The notes: generated by a model not told the origin, from the letters alone. Positions 18,062 to 25,994 are shown, counted from the stretch's first letter. The stretch is 64,000 nucleotides of DNA from Enhydrobacter aerosaccus (GCF_900167455.1 NZ_FUWJ01000002.1:1054305-1118304); one strand, 5' to 3'. Program-made: numbers and translations.

Positions 18062-19087
18062 ATGAACGCCCCAGCCGCCACTTTCGACGAAATCCGCCGC
18101 ATCCTGCGCGACCTGCCGGGACCGGACCTCACGGCCCAGACCGAGGTGGTTCGCCGCCAGGTCGAATTGACCAAGCCGCCCGGCTCGCTGGGCCGTCTGG
18201 AAGAGCTGGCCGAATGGCTTGGCGCCTGGCAGGGCCGCGCCCGGCCGCGCATCGAGCGCCCGCGCATCGCGGTCTTCGCCGGCACGCATGGCGTCGCCCG
18301 CCTCGGCGTCTCGGCCTATCCGCCGGAAGTCACCCGGCAGATGGTGCAGAACTTCCTGCGTGGCGGTGCCGCGATCAACCAGCTCGCCACCTCGATCGAT
18401 GCCGACCTGCGCATCTACGAGCTCGACCTCGACCATCCCACCGCGGACTTCACGCAGGGCCCGGCGATGACCGAGGCGCGCACCGCCAATGCCATCGCCT
18501 ACGGCATGATGGCACCCGAGCCCGGTATCGACGTGCTGTGCCTGGGCGAGATGGGCATCGCCAACACGACCAGCGCCGCCACCCTGTGCGCTGCGCTGTT
18601 CGGCGGCAGCGCCGCGGACTGGGCCGGTCCGGGAACCGGCGTCACCGGCTCCGCCTTCGCCACCAAGATCGCCGTGATCGACCAGGCCCTGGCGCAGCAC
18701 AAGGCGACGATCGAGGCGCGTGATCCGCTGGCCATCCTCGCGGCCGTGGGCGGCGAGGAGTTCGCCGCCATCGCCGGCGCCGTGATCGCCGCCCGCATGG
18801 GCCGCATCCCCGTGCTGCTCGACGGCTACGCCTGCACCGCCGCCGCCGCGGTGCTCTACGCCTTCGACCCGCACGCGCTCGATCATTGCCGCGTCGCCCA
18901 TCGCTCGGCCGAACCCGGCCACAAGCGCCTGCTGGAAGCGATCGGCCAGCGTCCGTTGCTCGACCTCGACATGCGCCTGGGCGAAGGCTCGGGCGCGGCG
19001 CTCGCGGTGCCGATCCTCAAGGCGGCGGCCGCCTGCCACGACGGCATGGCGACCTTCGCCGAAGCCGGCGTCAGCGGAAAGAGCTGA
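18062..19087 (+). CDS. cobT: Nicotinate-nucleotide--dimethylbenzimidazole phosphoribosyltransferase
   Basis: The 341-residue protein shows TKPPGSLGRLEELA, FAGTHGVA, GEMGIANTTSAA, the GPGTGVTG-like loop and the C-terminal LDMRLGEGSGAALAVPI with its catalytic Glu. It makes alpha-ribazole phosphate, the lower-ligand precursor acted on by CobC and CobS encoded divergently. ATG 18062 follows the divergent region; the long open frame upstream is the shadow of cobS. Confidence 0.96.
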   Translation: MNAPAATFDEIRRILRDLPGPDLTAQTEVVRRQVELTKPPGSLGRLEELAEWLGAWQGRARPRIERPRIAVFAGTHGVARLGVSAYPPEVTRQMVQNFLRGGAAINQLATSIDADLRIYELDLDHPTADFTQGPAMTEARTANAIAYGMMAPEPGIDVLCLGEMGIANTTSAATLCAALFGGSAADWAGPGTGVTGSAFATKIAVIDQALAQHKATIEARDPLAILAAVGGEEFAAIAGAVIAARMGRIPVLLDGYACTAAAAVLYAFDPHALDHCRVAHRSAEPGHKRLLEAIGQRPLLDLDMRLGEGSGAALAVPILKAAAACHDGMATFAEAGVSGKS

Positions 19088-19203
19088 GCGAAACTTCCCG
19101 ATCCTTCCCACAGCGCGGGAAGCCTCGAAGCCAGACGGCACAAGGCTTTCCATCGATTCTTCCCGCGAGTCGCCTCCCCCTCTCCCGCCAGCAAACTAAA
19201 AAA

Positions 19204-19277
19204 TCGCGAGGCTCGCGAGGATTGGCCTGAAACGTTGATGCCACGGCATTTTACGCGGGTCCTCGCGACGCTCGCGA
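19204..19277. repeat. Inverted repeat with CGCGAG-rich arms
   Basis: Arms 19204-19221 and 19260-19277 are 18 bases each and complementary except for two positions, with a 38-base loop. The core word CGCGAG or its complement recurs further at 19281-19287. It could form a strong hairpin downstream of cobT or be a small interspersed element. Confidence 0.7.
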
Positions 19278-19406
19278 GTGTCGCGAGCCTGGCGCCGAAG
19301 GCTCTCGCCGCGCAGACGCGCGTGGAAAGCATCGGCAGAGCGGCGAGCATCAGAGCGAAGGAGCAGACAAAGAAGGGCGACATGCCCGCATCATGCGCCC
19401 AAGCGG

Positions 19407-19466
19407 TTCAGGTCCCTATTATGGTCGTCAATGATGGTGAATGAACGGTATCGATTGCACAGCGGC
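19407..19466 (+). repeat. Imperfect direct repeat, copy 1 (left of higBA)
   Basis: It aligns without gaps to 20585-20644, with 46 of 60 positions identical by my count. The best-kept words are CTATTATGG, GTGAA/AGTGAA and GATTGCACA. In the forward frame both copies read PIM-V--(N)DG-E and then stop, so it could be the end of a decayed gene family. The higBA module lies between the copies. Confidence 0.65.
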
Positions 19467-19677
19467 AGAAGTCCAGTCGATCCTCCGTGACCTTCCGTGC
19501 CCGACATCGTGCTTACGGGACGCCCGATGCAACATTAGGACTCGGGTTCGATGTAGGATCGTCAGTCAGAATGCGTAAGCCGGCGTCCGGTTGGAACATT
19601 GCATCTGGATCGCGCGCAGCCTCCGAGACCGAGACAACCGATTCTGCGCCAGAGCATCCTCCTCCCGGCAACAAAGA

Positions 19678-19998
19678 TCACGCCGCGGTGCGGAGAGGGG
19701 TGGCGCGTTCGATCCGCTCGCGTTCGTGGGGACTATTCATCGCCTCCCAGAGATCACTGCGGCGCTGGACATTAAGCCAGAAGTCGGCGCTGTTGCCGAA
19801 CACGCGCGCGAGAATGAGCGCTGTCGCCGCCGTCACGGTCCGCCGGTTGTTGCACAGCTCGTTGACGTGCTTGCGCTGAACGCCCATCGCCTCAGCCAGT
19901 GCGCCCTGGGTTAGCCCCATCGGCTGCATGAACTCTTCCATCAGGATTTCGCCGACTGTGGCCGGCTTGCGCTTCGTCGTCAGCATGGTTTGCCTCAT
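19678..19998 (-). CDS. higA: HigA-family antitoxin
   Basis: The 106-residue protein carries the HigA/XRE addiction-module pattern: VGEILMEEFMQPMGLTQGALAEAMGV, RKHVNELCNNRRTVTAATAL and the FWLNVQ ending of the helix-turn-helix domain. The start ATG 19998 overlaps the higB stop as ATGA. Antitoxins of this family bind the toxin and repress the operon promoter. The gene order toxin then antitoxin is normal for higBA. Confidence 0.93.
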   Translation of the reverse strand: MRQTMLTTKRKPATVGEILMEEFMQPMGLTQGALAEAMGVQRKHVNELCNNRRTVTAATALILARVFGNSADFWLNVQRRSDLWEAMNSPHERERIERATPLRTAA

Positions 19999-20303
19999 CG
20001 GTGACTGTGGTCGTCGAGATAGACGCCTTCCGCCTCCCCGCGCCTGCCGTCCCATCGGAAAATCAGCCGCCACTGACTGTTGACACGGATGGAATGGAAT
20101 CCTGCAAGATTGCCACGCAGCTTCTCGAAGTGGTTGCTGGGTGGCACACGGAGGTCCTGATCGGTCATCGCATCGTCGATCATCTGGAGTTTGCGAAAGA
20201 GCCGGTTGTCGAGGTCCGACGGGATATGTCGCGACCGTGTGTCCTCGACAAAGAACGCACGCAGCACGCGTCCCGAAAGCTCACGATCATTCGGTGACTC
20301 CAC
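19995..20303 (-). CDS. higB: HigB/RelE-family toxin with a probable frameshift near the 5' end
   Basis: From about residue 14 the product is a standard HigB mRNA interferase (AFFVEDTRSRHIPSDLDN, LRVPPSNHFEKL, SIRVNSQWRLIFRWDG). The frame listed begins at a GTG (20303) without a ribosome site and gives an unusual N-terminus. An ATG at 20290 in another frame gives MIVSFRDA, the usual family start, and would join the main frame if one base were added near 20264-20266 (making MIVSFRDAWLRAFFVED). So either the gene is frameshifted and inactive, or the sequence has an error, or translation starts atypically. Confidence 0.75.
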   Translation of the reverse strand: MESPNDRELSGRVLRAFFVEDTRSRHIPSDLDNRLFRKLQMIDDAMTDQDLRVPPSNHFEKLRGNLAGFHSIRVNSQWRLIFRWDGRRGEAEGVYLDDHSHR

Positions 20304-20463
20304 TTATGAGTCTATGTACCACTCACCGGTACAAACCACAAATGCCGATGCTGTCTTGAGGCGGATGACGCGGGCACATCGATATCATTGAGCTTCTGGC
20401 TGGAAGTGCCAGCAGAGGGGGCAATGGGACAATCCAGTGACAGCAAAACTGTTTCTCCCAAGC

Positions 20464-20511
20464 ACTGAGCCAGGCGCCTTCTGGGCAATGACGCACAGCA
20501 ACTCGAGCATT
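20464..20511 (-). pseudogene. Remnant of an HVO_A0114-type regulator gene
   Basis: On the minus strand it reads LELLCVIAQKAPGSV, which matches RELLRVIAEKAPGSL of the intact gene at 21865-22233. The DNA matches over 44 bases with about eight differences by my count. Further homology just beyond (a TGCTGTCACTGG run against the ELCRITG codons) is out of frame, so this is a fragment. Confidence 0.6.
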
Positions 20512-20584
20512 TCACACGATTTTGCGCCATGCCCGCGAATTCTGCGCCAAAGGCTCTTCGCCGCGCGGACATATGCCGATACAG

Positions 20585-20644
20585 CTCAGGCACCTATTAT
20601 GGCCGTCGATGGTAGGGAGTGAATGGGACTGATTGCACACCGGC
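20585..20644 (+). repeat. Imperfect direct repeat, copy 2 (right of higBA)
   Basis: It is the partner of 19407-19466 in the same orientation, 1178 bases apart. The sequence left of both copies is also loosely similar (ATGCCCGC followed by TGCGCC), with about 30 extra bases in this copy. Confidence 0.65.
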
Positions 20645-20714
20645 ATTTAGCCTCATCGCAGAGGTCCTTTTCGCCCGCGGCAAATGTCTCCTCCTAAACA
20701 TCGACCGGGCCGCC

Positions 20715-21173
20715 CTAGTTGCCCATATGTTTAGCGATTTCGGCGTTCGCCCTTCGTCGCTCCAGTTCCTCCGCAACGGCTGCATGTACACAGACTTTGT
20801 TGACAGGGTTGAGGACGGTGCCGAGCGATTTGGCGATCACGAGGGCAACCGGTATCCCGACCAAAGAAAAGCATGCTGCGAAGGCTTGAATTGCGCTGAT
20901 AGCCGTGAAGACCAAGCCAAACGGCAGGTACACAATCATGACGATTGTCGAATAGCTCTTCCAAAGGGGATTCTGGGTCACCTTCAGATCGGCCTTGCTA
21001 ACCATTGCATGACCAAATGGAGCAAAGAGAAACTTACCGAATTCCATCAACCCCAGTCCAATAGGCGCCGCTATGACCGTCGCCGTCAGGAGAAGCCCTA
21101 GAAGCCAATAAAAGGTTGCCGTGACAAACCCCAGGAAGGGAATGTGCCAAAGAATGTTACCCAGAGTCCTCAT
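20715..21173 (-). CDS. YccF-domain inner-membrane protein
   Basis: The 152-residue protein starts MRTLGNILWHIPFLGF and contains GLMEFGKFLFAPFGHAMV and a second NPLWKSYSTIVMIVYLPFG block, the repeated YccF domain. It has two hydrophobic hairpins. Family members are inner-membrane proteins of poorly defined role. The charged tail EELERRRANAEIAKHMGN is cytoplasmic by inference. Confidence 0.88.
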   Translation of the reverse strand: MRTLGNILWHIPFLGFVTATFYWLLGLLLTATVIAAPIGLGLMEFGKFLFAPFGHAMVSKADLKVTQNPLWKSYSTIVMIVYLPFGLVFTAISAIQAFAACFSLVGIPVALVIAKSLGTVLNPVNKVCVHAAVAEELERRRANAEIAKHMGN

Positions 21174-21254
21174 CTGGTCCCCCTTGCTCCCACCGACGGC
21201 AGGGTGTCACGCGACTCTTCCTCCAGCAAGCTCGCTGCGGTTGTATGACAGGCA

Positions 21255-21326
21255 ATGACGGATAATACAGACGCCACCTTGGCAAAGCTCCGCCACGTCG
21301 CGCTGCCGTTAAAGCCGGAGATTTGA
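21255..21326 (+). pseudogene. Possible N-terminal remnant of a MmcQ/YjbR-like gene
   Basis: A 23-codon frame reads MTDNTDATLAKLRHVALPL and then stops. Its start resembles that of MmcQ/YjbR-family proteins (a short polar start then AKLR-hxLxLP), but nothing recognisable follows. It lies in the 230-base gap between the YccF and GFA genes. The match is from memory and weak. Confidence 0.25.
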
Positions 21327-21403
21327 CTCAGGGCTTCGAAGCCATCATCTGGAGCTACGTGGCGGTGCCGACAGATGAAATCGCGGCCAATGGTATCGAG
21401 ACC

Positions 21404-21868
21404 TCACGCTCCGTGTATCGCTTGCCATTCCTTGAACAGATCCGGCACGTCTTCGGGGTTTTCCTCGTAGCTTCTCAAGTTCGGCAGGATTGCCCAAGGT
21501 TGCGCAACACTGGTCCAGGCCTGGGCGATTGGAGTGACCGCCTGCGGTTGGTCGAGCGTGCCGGGCCGCACATTGATGATGTCGGGATAGGCGCTCATCT
21601 CCGTGTAGGTGCGGGTAAGACACTGCGGGCATATGTGCTGTCGATGCATCGCCCCGCTGCCGCCGGGAGAGTCACATGAAAGCGTCTCGCCTGCGGTTCT
21701 CTCGAAATCCTTTCGCCACGTGATCATCGATAGCGAGAACGCGCTTCCCGTCCTCTGCTTACAATTGCCGCAGTGGCACACAAGAACGCCTAGCGGCAGC
21801 CCGGTGACGCGGTAACGCAGCGATCCGCAGATGCACCCGCCGGTGAGTGGTAGATAAAGCGCAGTCAT
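21404..21868 (-). CDS. GFA-family (glutathione-dependent formaldehyde-activating-like) protein
   Basis: The 154-residue protein has the zinc-ligand pattern of the GFA fold: GGCICGSLRYRV near residue 10, VCHCGNCKQRTGSAF near residue 30, and the ICPQCLTRTYTE pair. Members often bind glutathione or unknown thiols. The start overlaps the stop of the upstream regulator gene as ATGA, so the two form an operon. Confidence 0.9.
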   Translation of the reverse strand: MTALYLPLTGGCICGSLRYRVTGLPLGVLVCHCGNCKQRTGSAFSLSMITWRKDFERTAGETLSCDSPGGSGAMHRQHICPQCLTRTYTEMSAYPDIINVRPGTLDQPQAVTPIAQAWTSVAQPWAILPNLRSYEENPEDVPDLFKEWQAIHGA

Positions 21869-22233
21869 CTTGCCTTGCCCGACAGCATGAGGGGCAATTC
21901 GAGTTCGATCCGGTCATGCATGACCTTCGGCGTGATGCGCCCGCGCTCGAGGCGAACCAGGCCGTATCCTTCCATTATTCTCAGCGTTCGAGACAAGTTC
22001 GACTTGGCTTTGCCGGTGATCCGGCAGAGCTCGTCGAGTGAACCGGGCGCTTTCTCGGCGATGACGCGCAGCAACTCGCGATTGTCGGCCGACAGAATCT
22101 TGGCGAATGACTCTGTCGAGGTGAACCAGACCTTCGGCCCATCGATCGCCACGCGTCGCTCGCCACGCACCGCAGCCAGGGTGCGCGCCTTCATCTCCTT
22201 GTAGCTGGCGATACCGACCTTCAGCGTCGTCAT
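21865..22233 (-). CDS. HVO_A0114-type winged-helix DNA-binding protein
   Basis: The 122-residue protein follows the family order: IGIASYKEMKARTLAAVRGER-like start, WFTSTESFAKILS, RELLRVIAEKAPGSLDEL, then a helix-turn-helix TGKAKSNLSRTLRIMEGYGLV and a final strand. In other genomes it is often paired with a DUF6516 toxin-like partner; here no intact partner precedes it. It is co-translated with the GFA gene. It may be an orphan antitoxin or regulator. Confidence 0.85.
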   Translation of the reverse strand: MTTLKVGIASYKEMKARTLAAVRGERRVAIDGPKVWFTSTESFAKILSADNRELLRVIAEKAPGSLDELCRITGKAKSNLSRTLRIMEGYGLVRLERGRITPKVMHDRIELELPLMLSGKAR

Positions 22234-22297
22234 GGGATTACTCCTCTATCGCGCAACACGTCGTCCGAGGCCTTCCAGAAGTCGGCCATTATACCGA

Positions 22298-22672
22298 TCA
22301 CGTCTTCGATTTCCGCCGAGGCGAGATCCGCTCCCGCTTCGCCGCTACCCGATGCGCGGCCGCCAGCGCGGACCGCGCCCACAGGACGAGTTCGTCCGGT
22401 TCATCGAGCAGGCGCTCCGGCGCGCGCCAGAAGGACAGGTCGATGGTGCGGCCGCCCTTCTCATAGGTGAGAGGCGGAGAGGACCCGGCTTCGCCGAAGT
22501 CCTCACGATTGTGGTCGTCGACGCGAAAATAGAGCGTATCGTCGGCCACAATGGCGAACATGACGCCGTCGCAGAACACGCCGGCCTTGCCGAACATGCG
22601 GCGCATCGAGACGCGGCCGAGCGGCGCGAGCTGCTCGCGCAGGAATTCGGCAAAGCTGTCACTGGCAACCAT
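22298..22672 (-). CDS. TfoX/Sxy N-terminal domain protein
   Basis: The 124-residue protein shows the TfoX_N pattern: FAEFLREQLAPLGRVSMRRMFGKAGVFCDGVMFAIV, then DTLYFRVDD and RAPERLLDEPDELVLWARSAL. The C-terminal TfoX half is absent, as in many short homologues. The full-length family member controls competence, but short forms are of unknown role. A basic tail (KRERISPRRKSKT) follows the domain. Confidence 0.87.
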   Translation of the reverse strand: MVASDSFAEFLREQLAPLGRVSMRRMFGKAGVFCDGVMFAIVADDTLYFRVDDHNREDFGEAGSSPPLTYEKGGRTIDLSFWRAPERLLDEPDELVLWARSALAAAHRVAAKRERISPRRKSKT

Positions 22673-22725
22673 CCGCTCCCCGTACCCGATTCGTCGACGC
22701 CATTACGGACCGGCTTGTCCGACTA

Positions 22726-22752
22726 TGCGAAATTCGGCGTTGTTTTACACGC
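22726..22752 (+). promoter_or_regulatory. Spaced motif TGCGAAATTCG-N6-TTTTACACGC, copy A
   Basis: Twenty-one fixed bases with a six-base spacer recur at 26519-26545 with the same spacing and orientation. This copy lies between the TfoX gene and the autotransporter gene, 194 bases ahead of the latter start. The role is unknown; a protein-binding site, promoter or small repeat is possible. Confidence 0.5.
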
Positions 22753-22773
22753 ATGGCTTCGGGCGTTGCACAC

Positions 22774-22787
22774 TTGATGCAGGTCAA
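22774..22787. promoter_or_regulatory. FNR/FixK-type box
   Basis: The sequence TTGATGCAGGTCAA has the two half-sites TTGAT and GTCAA spaced by four bases, one base off the perfect FNR/FixK palindrome. It is 159 bases ahead of the autotransporter start and about 100 bases ahead of the TfoX start, so it could act on either. Confidence 0.5.
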
Positions 22788-22945
22788 CGCGTCCCGTGAC
22801 AGTTGTCCGGCATTATTGCCGACACGTTACGAGCGAGCGATCCAAGCGGTTCGAGAGTCGAAGATGCACCGGAGCGCGTCAGCGCTCGGCGGTTCATGCC
22901 GCAGCGTAAGGACTGCGCGCCCGATCACAGGGATGGATCTGGCCC

Positions 22946-24832
22946 ATGCACCTCCTCAAGACACTCCGCCGAACCTGCCTGCTGCTGGCCCTCGTCGCAA
23001 CGACTCTCGGCCCGCCCGCGCTTGCGCAGACCGGACCGCTGCCTCCGGGAATCGTCGTGGTCGGACCTGTCGCACGCGGCAGGACCTTCCCCATCGGCGA
23101 GCGCGGCGTCGCCTATCCGTCGGTCACGAATGGTATCGATGCCAACAACTATCTGGGAAGCCTGGTCACGCCGACGACGCTGTCGTTCGTGAACTCGGCC
23201 TCATCGGGCGCCTCGGCGGTGATGACCACCGCGCCGACCCAGTACATCCGTTTCTATGCTCCGGGCAGTTCGAGCCAGCAGGGCGCCTTTCTCGTCGGCT
23301 CCAACCAGATCCGCGGCATGTCGGCGGCGCAGATCCGCGACTTCCTCGCCCTGCCCTTCATGCCGACGATGATGACGATCGTGCAATTGCCGGCCGGTAC
23401 CTGTCTGCTGGTCGGCACGGCCGGCCCCATTGCCGGCTGGGGACGCGGCGGCGCCGTCCAGGAATACCTGATCGGCAAGAGCACGGACGGCGGCTGCAGT
23501 TCGGGCGTTCCCGCCTTCACGGGCACCTTCATCAATGGGCAGAGCATCCCGTCGGGCGCATTGCTCTATGGGCCGCGCGCCGGCGGCGGCAATGCGGCGT
23601 CCGTTGCCGGTGCCCTCGACCGTGGCCCCTATCCCGCGCTCTACAGCGGCATGGACAGTCTCTACAACGCGCTCGACGTCGTGAACTACGGCGATCCTTC
23701 GCAGTTGCAGTTCGCCCTGCGCCAGCTCGATGGCGAGGTCCATGTCACCACGCAGTCCGTGCTGCTGGGCGACAGTCTGTACATCCGCGAAGCGCTGCTG
23801 GGCCGGATGCGTCAGGCCTCTTTCACGGCAAGCAGCCAGAGCGGCGGCTCGGCGCTCGCCACCGGAGGACCGGTACTGGCCTATGCCAATGCGCCGGATC
23901 AGGGCAGCGCGACCAGACGATCCGACTATGGTCCAGGGTTCGACGGCAAACAGGATCCGGCGCTCGCCGAAACGGCTCCCACTCCGGACATCGAGCGCCG
24001 GACCACCTTCTGGATGCAGGGCGTCGGCGCCTGGGGAACCAACCAAGGCAACAGCAATGTGGCGGGCACATACCGGTCTCTAGGCGGGTTCCTCGCCGGC
24101 GTGGACCGGCAGATCACCCCCAACTGGTTTGCCGGCCTGGCCGGCGGCTACACGAACTCTTCGGTCAGCGTCGGGGACCGGTTGAGCGCCTCGAACATCG
24201 CCAGCGCCCATGTCGGGGGCTATACCGGGGCGTCCTTCGGCGACCTCAACGTCCGCGCGGGTCTGGCGGCGAGCTTCAACACCGTCACCAGCAATCGTTC
24301 CATCGTGTTCCCCGGCTTCGCTGACTCGCTCAACGCCAAGTACACATCGACGACGACGCAGATGTTCGGCGAGGTGGGCTACGGTGTCGCTGCCGGCCGG
24401 ATCGCGGCCGAACCCTTTGCCGGACTCGCCTTTGCCCATCTCGATACGGCCGGCTTCAGCGAAAGCGGCACGCCCGGTATCGCCGCGCTCACCTCGTCTG
24501 GCAACAGCGTCAGTGTCGGCTTCTCCACGCTCGGCCTGCGGGCCGCGACGAACTTCGCGCTTACCGACAGCATGACGTTGTCACCGCGTCTCTCTGCTGC
24601 CTGGCAACACGCCTATGGCACCGTCGCGCCAACGGCGACGCTCTCCTTTGCAGCCAACGGGGCGAGCTTCACCACGACCGCGCTGCCGATGGCACAGGAC
24701 TCGCTGCTGCTGCAGGCGGGAGTATCCCTCCTTCTCAACCGGCAAGTCGCGCTCGACGTCGCCTATCTCGGCCAGCTCGCTTACGGCATCCAGGACACGT
24801 GGTTGACGGGCCGGGTCAGCCTGCGATTCTGA
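22946..24832 (+). CDS. Autotransporter-domain outer-membrane protein
   Basis: This 628-residue protein has a signal peptide (KTLRRTCLLLALVATTL, cleavage near ALAQT), a passenger of about 320 residues without recognised repeats and a beta-barrel from about residue 350 (FWMQGVGAWGTNQGN) to the end, closing with the aromatic GRVSLRF. A central segment QLDGEVHVTTQSVLLGDS is the conserved pre-barrel helix of many autotransporters. ATG 22946 starts the leader. The passenger holds two cysteines (TCLLVG, GGCSSG). Confidence 0.88.
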   Translation: MHLLKTLRRTCLLLALVATTLGPPALAQTGPLPPGIVVVGPVARGRTFPIGERGVAYPSVTNGIDANNYLGSLVTPTTLSFVNSASSGASAVMTTAPTQYIRFYAPGSSSQQGAFLVGSNQIRGMSAAQIRDFLALPFMPTMMTIVQLPAGTCLLVGTAGPIAGWGRGGAVQEYLIGKSTDGGCSSGVPAFTGTFINGQSIPSGALLYGPRAGGGNAASVAGALDRGPYPALYSGMDSLYNALDVVNYGDPSQLQFALRQLDGEVHVTTQSVLLGDSLYIREALLGRMRQASFTASSQSGGSALATGGPVLAYANAPDQGSATRRSDYGPGFDGKQDPALAETAPTPDIERRTTFWMQGVGAWGTNQGNSNVAGTYRSLGGFLAGVDRQITPNWFAGLAGGYTNSSVSVGDRLSASNIASAHVGGYTGASFGDLNVRAGLAASFNTVTSNRSIVFPGFADSLNAKYTSTTTQMFGEVGYGVAAGRIAAEPFAGLAFAHLDTAGFSESGTPGIAALTSSGNSVSVGFSTLGLRAATNFALTDSMTLSPRLSAAWQHAYGTVAPTATLSFAANGASFTTTALPMAQDSLLLQAGVSLLLNRQVALDVAYLGQLAYGIQDTWLTGRVSLRF

Positions 24833-24876
24833 TCCGGGCTCGCGGAAACATCATCGGCAGGATTGTCGCCGTCTCT

Positions 24877-25077
24877 CTAAGGCTTGCGCGCGCAGGCCCG
24901 CTGGATCTGGAGCGCCGTTTTCGCCAGCAAGCTGCGCGACCGTTCGATGGCCGCCCGGGACTCGGCGATCAGATGCGCATCGAGTTCGCCCGACCAAGCC
25001 CTCTTCTCGGCCAGGGACGACCGATCCTGTCGAATCTTCTGTGCAGAAGTGATTCCGCCATCGCGGCGTTTGGCCAT
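24877..25077 (-). CDS. Small charged protein of unknown function (66 aa)
   Basis: The longer frame reaching 25185 is not needed: ATG 25077 has a strong GGAGGAG ribosome site nine bases upstream. The product MAKRRDGGITSAQ begins a basic helical protein, with SLLAKTALQIQR near the end. No domain is recognised. It converges with the autotransporter gene. Confidence 0.6.
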   Translation of the reverse strand: MAKRRDGGITSAQKIRQDRSSLAEKRAWSGELDAHLIAESRAAIERSRSLLAKTALQIQRACARKP

Positions 25078-25292
25078 GCGCTCCTCCGCTAAGGGCGGGA
25101 GCGCAGGACACCAGTCTGGAGTGCCTCGGTCTCTCAGGCGCCAGCAGCCATAAGCCGATGCGCTGGCGATAAAGGCACCGTACACCTGTGGCAGACCGAT
25201 GGAAAGCCCGGTCCGGCAGAGGGGTGCCGGGTACGCGAACGGACCTCATGGCCGGCATGGGAACCAACGAGGGCATGGACGCGCTATAGTTC

Positions 25293-25589
25293 ATGCCGCA
25301 TCCCAAGCCTGCCATTTCCTCCGAACAGCCGGCCATCGGCGCACCCGATATCTCGGCGCTGATCCTTGCCGTTCTCAAGATCACCTACGACGCGACCCGC
25401 AGCCGCGCTGCTTCGTCGTGCGTGCCCGCGGAGAGTCCTGGGCTGGAGGACTACAGCAGTGGCCAGATCGATTCGGCGGTCCTGCTCTCGCACACGCTGG
25501 GCTGGCTCGCGGTCGGGAACGCGTCGCCTTCCAGCGTCGCGATCACCTTTCGCGGGATCGATGTTCTCAAGAAGCGGGGCCTCGCATGA
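25293..25589 (+). CDS. Hypothetical protein, first gene of a two-gene unit
   Basis: The 98-residue product is mixed alpha/beta without a recognised domain (DISALILAVLKITYDATRSRA; SVAITFRGIDVLKKRG). Its stop overlaps the next start as ATGA, which supports a real gene. There is no clear ribosome site at ATG 25293. Confidence 0.55.
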   Translation: MPHPKPAISSEQPAIGAPDISALILAVLKITYDATRSRAASSCVPAESPGLEDYSSGQIDSAVLLSHTLGWLAVGNASPSSVAITFRGIDVLKKRGLA

Positions 25590-25972
25590 GCGAAGATCCG
25601 GACGGCTTCCGCGCCCTGCGGGAATATCGGGTTACCCTGCCCGATGGCGTGATCGCAGATATCGCCTTCGTCCTGTGTGACCTGGCGCAGGACACCAGTT
25701 CGAGCCAGTTCGCCCGCGAGCAGAAGGCCAGGGCCTATGGGCTGATTTCCATCCTGGGGCCCGTCGACGCCCCGGAGTACCCCATCATCTGGCTGCAGCA
25801 CCCGGACCATATCGCGCTCACTCTCTCGGACGAGGACGCCGACCTCAGCGCCGACCTGAAATTGGTGATCACACGCTACTTGCCCCTGTTCTTCGCCGAG
25901 GTCGCGCCCCTCGCCCCTGAACTCGCGCGACTGAAGCTCAAACCAAGCGTGCCCGAGGCGACGATCCACTGA
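25586..25972 (+). CDS. Hypothetical protein, second gene of the two-gene unit
   Basis: The 128-residue acidic product (YRVTLPDGVIADIAFVLCDLAQ; DLSADLKLVITRYLPLFFAEV) has no recognised domain or signal peptide. It overlaps the upstream gene by four bases, so the two are probably functionally linked. The base composition is like that of neighbouring genes. Confidence 0.6.
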   Translation: MSEDPDGFRALREYRVTLPDGVIADIAFVLCDLAQDTSSSQFAREQKARAYGLISILGPVDAPEYPIIWLQHPDHIALTLSDEDADLSADLKLVITRYLPLFFAEVAPLAPELARLKLKPSVPEATIH

Positions 25973-25994
25973 AGGCCACCCCCTTTCGCGCGAG

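Larger units (their letters stand above)
19088..19677. other. Gene-free stretch with hairpin and repeat
   Basis: No convincing gene is present in these 590 bases. Near cobT a short stem CTTCCC/GGGAAG (19104-19122, 7-base loop) could slow transcription but has no T run. Further on lie the inverted repeat 19204-19277 and one copy of an imperfect direct repeat (19407-19466). Small open frames here have no ribosome site. Confidence 0.6.
20304..20714. other. Gene-free stretch with gene remnant and repeat
   Basis: These 411 bases upstream of higB and downstream of the YccF gene hold no intact gene. They contain a decayed copy of an HVO_A0114-like regulator gene (20464-20511) and the second direct-repeat copy (20585-20644). 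Confidence 0.55.

Noticed and set aside
19235..19490. Small plus-strand ORFs in the cobT-higA gap
   Set aside because: No ribosome site, no recognised domain and low-complexity Arg/Ala content; better explained as repeat DNA.
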